DNA of 64,000 nt, taken from DATARH01 sp036268075 (GTDB lineage: Bacteria; Pseudomonadota; Alphaproteobacteria; ATCC43930; CGMCC-115725). Positions 50,208-58,704 of the stretch are shown here, piece after piece; within the stretch, counting starts at the first letter, position 1; each line of letters begins with the position of its first letter. Position numbers and translations under genes: made by a program. Under the pieces are notes generated by a model. It did not search any database, was not told the DNA's origin, and saw only the letters and a program-made list of their open reading frames with translations. The stretch lies in the NCBI GenBank assembly GCA_036268075.1, contig DATAUV010000120.1, positions 33,243 to 97,242 of the forward strand. Reading direction: 5' to 3'.

Positions 50208-52109
50208 CTAGCCGATCGTGACCAGGCCGCCGCCGAGGCTCAGCACGGCGCTGCCGTCCACCGTCGTCATCATGCCGTTGATGTTGACGGTCAACTGGCC
50301 GGTGATGTTGATCTGCATCGACTGGAGCGTGATGCTCGTCTGGTCGATCGTGATCGAGCTTTGGCCCACCTTGAGCGTGATCTTCTGCATCGCCTCGAGG
50401 GTATCGCTGCCCATGCTGATTTCGGTGGTCCGGTCGCCCATCTTGACGGTCAGCGAGCGGTTGCCCTGCTCGAGCGTGATCGTGTCGTTGCCTTCCTTGA
50501 CGGTCTCGGTGCGGTTGTTCTGTACCGTGATGGTCTGATCGTTGCCGATTTCGATCACGTCGTCATGCTCGACCGAGCGGTGAAAATCCTTCTCGCCGTG
50601 GAAGACGACGTCCTCGTTGCCCTTCTTGTCCTCGAAGCGGAGCTCGTTGAAGTTGGCGGCGCCGCCCTTTAGCGAGCTGCGGCTCTTGAACCCGCTTTGC
50701 GTCTTGTTGTCGGGCAGCGCCCAGGGCGGCATGTTGTCGCCGTTATAGACCGTGCCGATCACCAGCGGCCGGTCGGGGTCGCCCTCGAGAAACTGGACGA
50801 TCACCTCCATGCCGATCCGCGGGGTGAACACCGAGCCCCATTGCTTGCTGGCGACCCATTGCGCGACGCGGATGAAGCACGAGCTGTTTTCGTCGTTCTT
50901 GCCGAGCCGGTCCCAGTGGAACTGGACTTTGATGCGGCCGTATTCGTCGCAATAAATCTCCTCGCCGCTCGGCCCCACGACGACCGCGGTCTGCGGACCG
51001 TGGATGACCGGCTTGGGCGTGATCCGCGGCGGCCGGAACAGCACCCGCGACGGCACGCAGACAAAGCTGTTCGCGTAGGTGGGCGACCCGCCCTGCCCCG
51101 CCATGTGCGTGTTGTCGGTGGCGTGATGGTTGGTGGCGAGCAGGGTATACGCCTCTTCCTCCTTCACCAGCTCGTGCCGGACCACCTTGAACTTGGCGCC
51201 GGGCGAGAAGTGGACGCAGGTGCCCTGGCCGTCGATCTCGTCGAAGGGCGCCTCCTCCTCCTCCATCCGCAGCTTGGTCAGCGTGTCGCCGACGCTCTTG
51301 TCGACATAGCCGCCGGGGTAGTCGTAGATCTCGTAATTGCGAAAATCGGAGACCGCCAGCAGCGTGTTCTTGTTGGTTTGCATGTTGCGCGACGGGTGCT
51401 CGAAATCGTAGTCGTTCTGGGTCCACACCCCGGTGCGAAACTCGTTGCGCGCGTTCCAGGCCGAGATGTGCTGCGTCAGGTCCGGGTTGGTGCGGTATTC
51501 GACCTCTGCGTCCTCACAGGTGTAAAACGCGGAAAGATCGTCGCCGAGCATCATCTTGTGCGACATCTTATCGTGTCTGAAGTAATAAAAGATTCCCTCT
51601 TCTTCCATCAGCCGCGACACGAAGTTGAAGTCCGTCTCTCGATACTGAACACAATATTCGCGTGTCGGATGAGAACCCTTGATTCCCGACAGGTCGAACA
51701 GCGCCTTGTCATTGGCCTTGAAGACTTGCTCGATAATGTCTTTTACCGATTTATTCTGGAAAATCCGACAATCCGCTCGGCGAGACAGCAGCCACAGCCA
51801 CGGTACGATCTCGGCGTGGTAGGCGTAATAGCCGCGCGCCCAGCGCTCGCCGCGGACAAGCTGGCGCATGATGCCGGAGAACGGGCGGTCGCCCTCGGCG
51901 GACCGCACCGCCCACGAAACCTGCTTGCCGAGAAGCCGGGCGGGATCGATGTAGGACAGCGGCGAGATCATGTCGAGGCTATAGGAAAACGGCCGCGACA
52001 GGCTCTCGCTGCCGTTGAACCCGGTCAGGATCAGGTCGTCGTCGCCGAACCCGGGCGCGCTCAGCCAGAGCCGATAAGTGCCCTCGGTGATCTGCCCTTC
52101 ATCCGGCAC
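50208..52109 (-). CDS. vgrG: T6SS spike protein VgrG (TssI)
   Basis: A 633-aa VgrG. The gp27-like base ('YRLWLSAPGFGDDDLILTGF', 'FNFVSRLMEEEGIFYYFRHD') is followed by the gp5 OB-fold ('GMEVIVQFLEGDPDRPLVIG', 'NELRFEDKKGNEDV') and a C-terminal beta-helix of repeated 'ITLEQGNRSLTVKMGD'-like strands. There is no fused catalytic domain, so toxicity must come from cargo such as the PAAR-linked effector downstream. 97 bases separate it from hcp. Confidence 0.93.
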   Translation of the reverse strand: MPDEGQITEGTYRLWLSAPGFGDDDLILTGFNGSESLSRPFSYSLDMISPLSYIDPARLLGKQVSWAVRSAEGDRPFSGIMRQLVRGERWARGYYAYHAEIVPWLWLLSRRADCRIFQNKSVKDIIEQVFKANDKALFDLSGIKGSHPTREYCVQYRETDFNFVSRLMEEEGIFYYFRHDKMSHKMMLGDDLSAFYTCEDAEVEYRTNPDLTQHISAWNARNEFRTGVWTQNDYDFEHPSRNMQTNKNTLLAVSDFRNYEIYDYPGGYVDKSVGDTLTKLRMEEEEAPFDEIDGQGTCVHFSPGAKFKVVRHELVKEEEAYTLLATNHHATDNTHMAGQGGSPTYANSFVCVPSRVLFRPPRITPKPVIHGPQTAVVVGPSGEEIYCDEYGRIKVQFHWDRLGKNDENSSCFIRVAQWVASKQWGSVFTPRIGMEVIVQFLEGDPDRPLVIGTVYNGDNMPPWALPDNKTQSGFKSRSSLKGGAANFNELRFEDKKGNEDVVFHGEKDFHRSVEHDDVIEIGNDQTITVQNNRTETVKEGNDTITLEQGNRSLTVKMGDRTTEISMGSDTLEAMQKITLKVGQSSITIDQTSITLQSMQINITGQLTVNINGMMTTVDGSAVLSLGGGLVTIG

Positions 52110-52205
52110 TGGCCGTCATCCTGTCGCGCGAGAAGGGTTCGCGGCCGGGACCATCCCGGAGCGCCCGTCTCATGGCGGCGCGCACCGGGCGGTCCGCGCC
52201 TGCGC

Positions 52206-52682
52206 TCAGCCCGTCGCCGCCGTGGCGACGTCGTAGGTGTAGTGGAACGGGCTGCCGGCCGCGTTCGAGCCCTGCAGCGGCGTCAGCTCGAGCGCGATCT
52301 CGGTAAAGTTGAGCGACAGCGTCTCGACCGGCCGGTCGCCGCCGCTGCTCATGCTCAGATGCGAGAAGATCGCGTCGCGCAGCGTGTACTTCAGATAGGT
52401 CTGGCCCGGGTTGCCGGTGGTCACGAAGGCGATCACGCATTGCGCGCCCTTGTTGTCGGTGCACAGCGCCTGAAAGATCGGACCGGACGACGAATCGAGC
52501 GCCTTGGTCACGACGATCTCGCCGATCGACGGCTCATGCGCCTCGCGGTTGGTGGCCGCGCCGGTCGAGGTGGTGATGGCCCGCCCCGCCCCGAACTGGA
52601 AGCTTTCGAGCTGGACCCACTGCTGAAAGCCGCTCTGTGTCGCGTCGCCGGTAATGCCCGTGTATTGCATATAGATCGACAT
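52206..52682 (-). CDS. hcp: T6SS tube protein Hcp (TssD)
   Basis: A 158-aa Hcp1-family protein; start ATG 52682 with GGAGGAA upstream gives 'MSIYMQYTGITGDATQSGFQ', and 'WVQLESFQFGAGRAI', 'EIVVTKALDSSSGPIFQALC' and 'LSLNFTEIALELTP' are classic. It forms hexameric rings of the inner tube and is the main secreted protein. It lies between clpV and vgrG. Confidence 0.95.
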   Translation of the reverse strand: MSIYMQYTGITGDATQSGFQQWVQLESFQFGAGRAITTSTGAATNREAHEPSIGEIVVTKALDSSSGPIFQALCTDNKGAQCVIAFVTTGNPGQTYLKYTLRDAIFSHLSMSSGGDRPVETLSLNFTEIALELTPLQGSNAAGSPFHYTYDVATAATG

Positions 52683-52757
52683 CTGAATTTCCTCCACTCG
52701 TCTTCAAAAGGCCGCTCTGCGGCGGGGGTTAACGGGGGTGGCCGGAGGGCACGGCCC

Positions 52758-55403
52758 TCATTCGAGCCGGTACGAAAATCCTCCTGCGGGGTCTACTGAA
52801 ACGACAGCGGAACGGATCGGCTGGTTGAGGCTCATCCGCTCGAGGCAATGGGCCGACAACTCGGTCAGGAGGCCGCGCGCCAGGATCTGCTCGACGTTGC
52901 GCGCGCCGCTTTCCGATTCCCGGCAGCGGCTCGCCACCCACTCGACCAGATCCGGCTCCCATTCGAAGGTCGCCCTGTAGGTCTCGGCCATGCGGGCCGC
53001 GATGCGGCGAAGCTGCAGCACGACGATGCGCCGGATGATCTCGTCCGACAGCGGGAAATAGGGAACCACCGTGACGCGGCCGAGAAATGCCGGCTTGAAC
53101 GTCTTCAACAGCTCGGGGTGCAGGGCCTCGGCGAGCCCCGCGGCGTCGGGCATCGTATCGGGATCGGCGCACAGCTTGGCGATCAAATCGGTGCCGGCGT
53201 TCGAGGTCATGATGATGACGGTGTTCTTGAAATCGATGTCGCGGCCTTCACCGTCGCGCAGCGAGCCCTTGTCGAACACCTGGTAGAACACGTCCTGGAC
53301 GCCGGGATGGGCTTTTTCCATCTCGTCGAGCAGCACGACGCTGTAGGGGCGGCGGCGCACCGCCTCGGTCAGGACCCCGCCCTCGCCGTAGCCGACATAG
53401 CCGGCAGGCGCGCCGACCAGCATCGAGACTTTGTGCTCTTCCTTGAACTCCGACATGTTGATGACGGTCAGGTTCTGCTCGCCGCCGTAGAGCGTCTCGG
53501 CGAGGGTCAGCGCGGTCTCGGTCTTGCCGACCCCGCTGGTGCCGACCATCAGAAAGACGCCGATCGGCTTGCGCGGGTCGGTGAGGCCGGCGCGCGCGGT
53601 CTGGATCGCATCCGCCACCGCCGCCAGCGCCTGCGGCTGGCCGATGACCCGCTCCGACATGCGCTCGCGCAGGTTGAGGACGGCCCGGATTTCGTCGCCG
53701 ACCATGCGGCCGACCGGTATCCCGGTCCAGCTCGCGACCACCTCGGCCACCGCCTGGCCGTCGACCTGAGTGTAAAGCAGCGGGTTGTCGCCCTGGAGCG
53801 CGGCCAGCTCGCGTTCGAGCCCGGCCAGCTTTTCCCGTGTCGCGGCCGCGTCGCGTGCGTCCTCGCTCTCCGGCGGCCTGGACACGATCAGCTTGCCGCG
53901 CAGCTCCTCGATCGTCGCGGCAAGCCCAGACTCGCGGTGCCAACGGTCTTCGAGCGCGGCGAGTTGCACCGACAGCCCGTCGCGCCGGCCCGTCAGCTCG
54001 TACAGCGCGGCGGCATGGTCGGCGCCGACGGCGCTTTCGCGTTCGAGCGCGGCGATCTCGCCGGCGATCGTCGCGATCTGCCGCTGCAGATCCTCGACGG
54101 CGGGCGGCACGGCGGTGTGGCTGACCGCGACCCGCGCGCAAGCGGTATCGATCAGGCTGACCGCCTTGTCCGGAAGCTGGCGTGCCGGGATATAGCGGTG
54201 GGACAGCCGCACCGCCTCGGTCACCGCCTCGCGCAGGATGCGCACCTTGTGGTGCGCTTCGAGGGTCTCGATGAGCCCCCCGAGCATTGCGACCGCCGCC
54301 TGCTCGCTCGGCTCCTCGACCTTGATCACCTGAAAGCGCCGGCTCAGCGCAGCGTCTTTTTCAAAGTATTTCTTGTATTCCGCCCAGGTGGTCGCCGCGA
54401 TCGTGCGCAGGTCGCCCCGGGCGAGGGCCGGCTTCAGCAAATTGGCCGCGTCGTTCTGGCCCGCCTGGCCGCCGGCCCCGATCATCGTATGGGCTTCGTC
54501 GATGAACAGGATCACCGGGCTCGGCGCCGCCCGCACCTCGTCGATCACCGATTTGAGGCGGTTCTCGAATTCGCCCTTGATCCCCGCCCCCGCCTGGAGC
54601 AGCCCCAGATCGAGGGTGCGGACCGAAACGTGGCGCAGCGGCGGGGGCACCTCGTCCCGCGTGATGGCCAGCGCGAGGCCCTCGACGACCGCCGTCTTGC
54701 CGACGCCGGCCTCACCGGTGAGGATCGGGTTGTTCTGGCGCCGCCGCATCAGCACGTCGATCATCTGCCGAATCTCGGCGTTGCGGCCGAGGACGGGATC
54801 GATCGCGCCGGCGCGGGCCCGCCCGGTAAGGTCGATCGTGTATTGATCGAGCGCCGGCGACGGAGCCACCCGGCCCGGCGTCGCCGCCGCCGCCGCGGGC
54901 TCGCCGCCGCGATCGGCCGGGGCGTCCTCGACCGAGCCCGCGCAGATCGCGCCAAGCTCCCGCCGCAACGTCTCGGGCGATATCTCGGCGAATTGGCGTG
55001 AGGCCTGGTGGGCGATGCGCGACAGGCTGTCATCCGCCAGCAAGGCCGCGATCAGGTGTCCCGACCGCGTGCGCGCGGCGCCGGCGTCGAGAGAGCCGAT
55101 CAGCCACCCCTCGCGCGCCAGGCTGACCAGATCCGGCGACAGCGCGGGCGGACGCGAATTGCCGGTCTTGAACCGGTCGATCGACCGGGTGAGGTCGGCG
55201 GTCAGCCGGCCGGCGTCGATACCGAACCGTTGGAAGATCCGGGCGGCGTCGTTATTCGGCGTGTCGAGCAGCTTCAGAAGCCAGTGCTCGACCTCGACGT
55301 TGTAATGGGTGCGGGAGAGGGTGAAGCCCGCCGCCGCCTCGAGGGCATGGCGGCAGCTTTCATTCATCTTGCTCACGAGCGACCTGAGGTCGACCGCGAC
55401 CAT
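52758..55403 (-). CDS. clpV: T6SS sheath-recycling ATPase ClpV (TssH)
   Basis: An 881-aa AAA+ protein that disassembles contracted TssB/C sheaths. The N-terminal Clp_N repeats (start 'MVAVDLRSLVSKMNESCRHA'), first ATPase 'GEAGVGKTAVVEG', middle coiled-coil ('LERELAALQGDNPL' region) and second ATPase 'GTSGVGKTETALTL' with 'DEMEKAHPGVQDVFYQVFD' are present. ATG 55403 has AAGGAGG upstream, which sets the start. It is first in the clpV-hcp-vgrG-DUF6931-PAAR-effector run. The absence of tssB/tssC nearby is notable since they are its substrates. Confidence 0.94.
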   Translation of the reverse strand: MVAVDLRSLVSKMNESCRHALEAAAGFTLSRTHYNVEVEHWLLKLLDTPNNDAARIFQRFGIDAGRLTADLTRSIDRFKTGNSRPPALSPDLVSLAREGWLIGSLDAGAARTRSGHLIAALLADDSLSRIAHQASRQFAEISPETLRRELGAICAGSVEDAPADRGGEPAAAAATPGRVAPSPALDQYTIDLTGRARAGAIDPVLGRNAEIRQMIDVLMRRRQNNPILTGEAGVGKTAVVEGLALAITRDEVPPPLRHVSVRTLDLGLLQAGAGIKGEFENRLKSVIDEVRAAPSPVILFIDEAHTMIGAGGQAGQNDAANLLKPALARGDLRTIAATTWAEYKKYFEKDAALSRRFQVIKVEEPSEQAAVAMLGGLIETLEAHHKVRILREAVTEAVRLSHRYIPARQLPDKAVSLIDTACARVAVSHTAVPPAVEDLQRQIATIAGEIAALERESAVGADHAAALYELTGRRDGLSVQLAALEDRWHRESGLAATIEELRGKLIVSRPPESEDARDAAATREKLAGLERELAALQGDNPLLYTQVDGQAVAEVVASWTGIPVGRMVGDEIRAVLNLRERMSERVIGQPQALAAVADAIQTARAGLTDPRKPIGVFLMVGTSGVGKTETALTLAETLYGGEQNLTVINMSEFKEEHKVSMLVGAPAGYVGYGEGGVLTEAVRRRPYSVVLLDEMEKAHPGVQDVFYQVFDKGSLRDGEGRDIDFKNTVIIMTSNAGTDLIAKLCADPDTMPDAAGLAEALHPELLKTFKPAFLGRVTVVPYFPLSDEIIRRIVVLQLRRIAARMAETYRATFEWEPDLVEWVASRCRESESGARNVEQILARGLLTELSAHCLERMSLNQPIRSAVVSVDPAGGFSYRLE

Positions 55404-55501
55404 CCTTAACCTCCTTAATTCCCGGCGGCTCCAAGCGCGGGGGACGCATTCCCCCAAATCGCGCTTCATTCCCGCGAGTTAGCCTATACTGCTCAAGATG
55501 T

Positions 55502-55520
55502 TGGCGCAACCGTTGCGCCA
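55502..55520. promoter_or_regulatory. Perfect dyad TGGCGCAACCGTTGCGCCA upstream of clpV, sigma-54-like or operator site
   Basis: Arms of 9 bases around a single central base, about 100 bases upstream of the clpV ATG. On the clpV strand it reads TGGCGC-AACGG-TTGCG, matching the sigma-54 -24/-12 pattern with exact spacing; because it is a palindrome it could equally be a repressor/activator operator. A TATAGG-like box lies 30 bases further down toward clpV. Remaining intergenic bases 55404-55653 are otherwise plain. Confidence 0.5.
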
Positions 55521-55653
55521 TTCAAGAGGCGATATAGCTTTACCCTCAGTTGCAACAAAAGCAACCGATCTTTCCGCTTCCGCCGCACTCATTAAAGAAG
55601 CAAAAACCGCGACGGCGGCGCCCTCTATTGACCGGCCGGTCGGCCGAACGGCG

Positions 55654-58600
55654 TCACGCCCCCGGCGCGTTCCTGACGCCGTCGCCGATCAGCACGAATG
55701 CCGCCCAGTAGTTCGGGTGCGAGAGTTCGATCGGCGATTTCTGCGGATCGCTGCCGGCGGTGTCGATCATACGCAGTTGCGCCGCGCGCAGTGCCTGAGC
55801 GGAATCGTGCTCGGCCGCGCCGAACGTGCCAACCATCAGCGGCACCGACGCCCCGGTGACGACATCCCAGTGCGAGACCAGGAGCCCCTTGGCGCCGGCG
55901 CGGAAGAAGGCGCGCGCCAATCCCGACAGGCTTTCGCCCTTGCCGCCCGCACCCGAGGTGTCGCAGGCCGACAGCGCCACCAGATCGGCGTCGAGCTTCA
56001 GATCGCCGATCTCGCCGGCCCGCTCGAATTCGCCGTCCGCGTTCGCGGCGCGCGGCGGCGGCGACAGGACGATCGCCGGCTCGTTGAAGCAGCCGAGCGT
56101 GTCCGGCAGAAACGCGTGCGTGGCGAGCAGGATGATCCGGTACTGGGCAAGGTCCGGGGATTTCAGCCGGGCCTTGTTGAAGGCATCCCCCAGAACGACG
56201 TCGCCGGGGCCGGCGCCGACCTGTCGCGCGATGGTAGTGACCTGATCCCGCGTCTTGGGCAGCGGCTCGAGCTGCCGCAGGGCCTCGTAATCGTCGTGGC
56301 AGCGCCCCGGCGGAAACGACGCGGCGAGCTGGGCGGCGCTGGCCGGGCGGAAATCGCCAAAGCCGATAAACGGCTTCGTGCCGGCCTGGGTCGAGTGGGC
56401 GTGGCGGAGATTGACCAGGACCCGGGCCGCCGGAACATAGCTCAGCGCCGCCTTGCGGACGAGGAACGGGACCTGCCGGTAATCGACGTCCGCCACCTTG
56501 ACCCCGGGCTGCGTAACCAGCGCCTCGAGCGGATAGCTCAGCAAATCGCCGGTGGCCGCGACGATATACTTGGTGACCCCTGCGAGCTTCGCCTCGGCTG
56601 GTCCGAACAGCGCCGAATACAGCTTGTACGCCGTGTCGAAATCCGGCGTCGGCAGGCCGCCGGGCCTGACAATCGTGGTCTCGCGCAGGTGGGCCACCAG
56701 CGCGTGGATCTCGGCCCCGTTCAGCGGGACCTTGTAGACCGAGACGCCGTCCGGCCGGATCAGAAAGGCGTAGCTGCCGCCATCGGCGACAAAGAACATG
56801 AAGAACGCCTCGTCCGGCGCCAACAGCCCGCGCAACTCGGACGCCGCGACCGGCTTTTCTTCGGCTTCCAGATAGCGCGGCGCGGCTGCCGGGACGACGG
56901 CCTGCGCCTCGTTTCGGGCCTTTCGCGCCGCCTCGATCCGCTGGTCGATCGCGGCGATCCGGTCCGCGGCCGCGCCGGCGGCGACGGCCTGGTCGCGCTC
57001 GCCCTGCAGCCGGTCGTACGCGGCCTGGCTGTCTTCGTAGCCGCGGATCGCGTCGGCGACCTTGGAATCCCCGCCGATCAGCCGCGCCGTGGCCTTGGCG
57101 ATATCCTGCGCGGTCAGGCTGCTGCGGCCGAACTGCGCGGCCTCGAACATCTCGTCGCCGAGATGCGCCTTGTCGCCCGACGAGGCATAGAGCGCGTCGA
57201 GCCAGCGCAGCACCGCGTCCGGCTGCGCGCCGCCCGACACCGTCGGGCTGCGCAGGATGGCACCGGCGCGCCGGAAGCTGTCGAGCGCCGCGCCCTGCCG
57301 GTTCGCCTCGGATTCGAACACGCCCTCGTTGATCAGGTTGCGCGCCTCGGGAAGCTGGCCCGGCACGACCCGGCCGCTGATCCGTTCCGCCGCGGCGCTG
57401 TCGCTCGCCGCGCTCGAATAGTTCTTGGCGACCGCCTCGTTGCTCGCCAGCAGCAGCAGCGCGCGGGCCGCCGTCGACGAGATCGACAGGCCGTTGGCGG
57501 CGAGGAGCTGCTGGGTGCGCCGCGCGAGCGCCGCCGACTCCTCTCCCTTGCCGGTCTGCTGCAGCAGCGTCGCCCGCAGCCGCATCGATTCCGCGAGGCC
57601 CGAGATGGCCGCGCGCTCCTGCGTCGCATTCGGCGATTCGTCGGTGAGCAAATCCTGGACGCCGCCGCCGCGCAGCACGCCGCTGGCGCCGGCCGACGCC
57701 AATTGCGCGTGCTCGAGCCGCGCCACGTTCGTGGGGGCGAGGTGGGTGAATTCGGTCTCGGCCCGCTGCGACAGCTCCATCGCCTCGTCGGTCTTGCCTT
57801 CATAGGCGCGGGTGACGGCGCGGTAATAATCGAGTTGCGCGGTGAACAGCGGGTCGCCGCCCTTGGCGATCAGCGTCGCCGCACGGTTCAGCAAGGCGTC
57901 GGCATCCGGGCCGTTCTGCTGGTGCGCGACCTGGGCGGCCAGCTTCATGATCGTCAAGGCCAGGGCCGGATCGTCGGCGCCGAGGATCTTTTGCTGGATC
58001 GCCAACGCCTCGCGGTACGCCTCCTCGGCCTTGGCCGGCTCGTCGGTGTTGTCGTACGCGTCGCCGCGGCGCGTCAGTTCGAAATAGCGGCCTTCATCGC
58101 CGCTCCCGAAGGCGGTGCCGCCGGTGCGCTGGGCGATGACCCGCAACGCCTCCGACCCCGCGGCGGCGGTCGCCGGCGCGGGGGCTTGGCCGCTCAGCGC
58201 GGCCAGCGTCGCCTCCAGCGCCGGGAGGGCCGGACGCACTGCGTCGCCGCCGTAGATCCGGCCGCCCGCCGCGGCGGTCATCGCCACGTGCGGCCAGCCG
58301 CCGATGCGCCGGGTGCACTGCATCAGCGCCGCCGGGGAGCCGCCAAGAATCCGCGTCGGGCTCGGCGCGCTGCACGAGAAGCGCTGGTCGACATAGCCGC
58401 GCCAGGCGCCAGACGACGCCAGCGCCATCACCTGCGCGTCATCGGACCCGGAGCCGATCTCGGTAACGCGCCCGCTCGGCTGCTCCCAGGTGCCGCAATA
58501 GATCACCGCCTCGCGCCCGCCCGACACCTCGCCCGCCGAGACGATCTGGTACCGGCACGGCTCGCCGACCTCGTTGTTGCCGATCGGCACGGCGGACGCG

Positions 58601-58704
58601 GAATCCGCCTTGCCGCCGGTGGCGTAGACATCCGGCGGCAGGCTCTCGCATGCGGCCAGCGCCAGCAGCGCGGCCGAGGCGGCTGCCCAAAACCCGCGTG
58701 TCAT
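55654..58704 (-). CDS. CHAT-domain lipoprotein (caspase-like peptidase)
   Basis: A 1016-aa lipoprotein: lipobox 'LLALAACESLPP' shortly after ATG 58704. Residues about 200-640 are tetratricopeptide-like helical repeats ('KAEEAYREALAIQQKILG', 'ALSGQ...'), and the last 330 residues form a CHAT domain with the catalytic His863 in 'ILLATHAFLPD' and Cys914 in 'VALSACDTSG'. It overlaps the stop of the giant adhesin-like gene by ATGA, so the two are co-translated. Anchored in the outer membrane, it may process the adhesin or itself; that is inference. Confidence 0.85.
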   Translation of the reverse strand: MTRGFWAAASAALLALAACESLPPDVYATGGKADSASAVPIGNNEVGEPCRYQIVSAGEVSGGREAVIYCGTWEQPSGRVTEIGSGSDDAQVMALASSGAWRGYVDQRFSCSAPSPTRILGGSPAALMQCTRRIGGWPHVAMTAAAGGRIYGGDAVRPALPALEATLAALSGQAPAPATAAAGSEALRVIAQRTGGTAFGSGDEGRYFELTRRGDAYDNTDEPAKAEEAYREALAIQQKILGADDPALALTIMKLAAQVAHQQNGPDADALLNRAATLIAKGGDPLFTAQLDYYRAVTRAYEGKTDEAMELSQRAETEFTHLAPTNVARLEHAQLASAGASGVLRGGGVQDLLTDESPNATQERAAISGLAESMRLRATLLQQTGKGEESAALARRTQQLLAANGLSISSTAARALLLLASNEAVAKNYSSAASDSAAAERISGRVVPGQLPEARNLINEGVFESEANRQGAALDSFRRAGAILRSPTVSGGAQPDAVLRWLDALYASSGDKAHLGDEMFEAAQFGRSSLTAQDIAKATARLIGGDSKVADAIRGYEDSQAAYDRLQGERDQAVAAGAAADRIAAIDQRIEAARKARNEAQAVVPAAAPRYLEAEEKPVAASELRGLLAPDEAFFMFFVADGGSYAFLIRPDGVSVYKVPLNGAEIHALVAHLRETTIVRPGGLPTPDFDTAYKLYSALFGPAEAKLAGVTKYIVAATGDLLSYPLEALVTQPGVKVADVDYRQVPFLVRKAALSYVPAARVLVNLRHAHSTQAGTKPFIGFGDFRPASAAQLAASFPPGRCHDDYEALRQLEPLPKTRDQVTTIARQVGAGPGDVVLGDAFNKARLKSPDLAQYRIILLATHAFLPDTLGCFNEPAIVLSPPPRAANADGEFERAGEIGDLKLDADLVALSACDTSGAGGKGESLSGLARAFFRAGAKGLLVSHWDVVTGASVPLMVGTFGAAEHDSAQALRAAQLRMIDTAGSDPQKSPIELSHPNYWAAFVLIGDGVRNAPGA

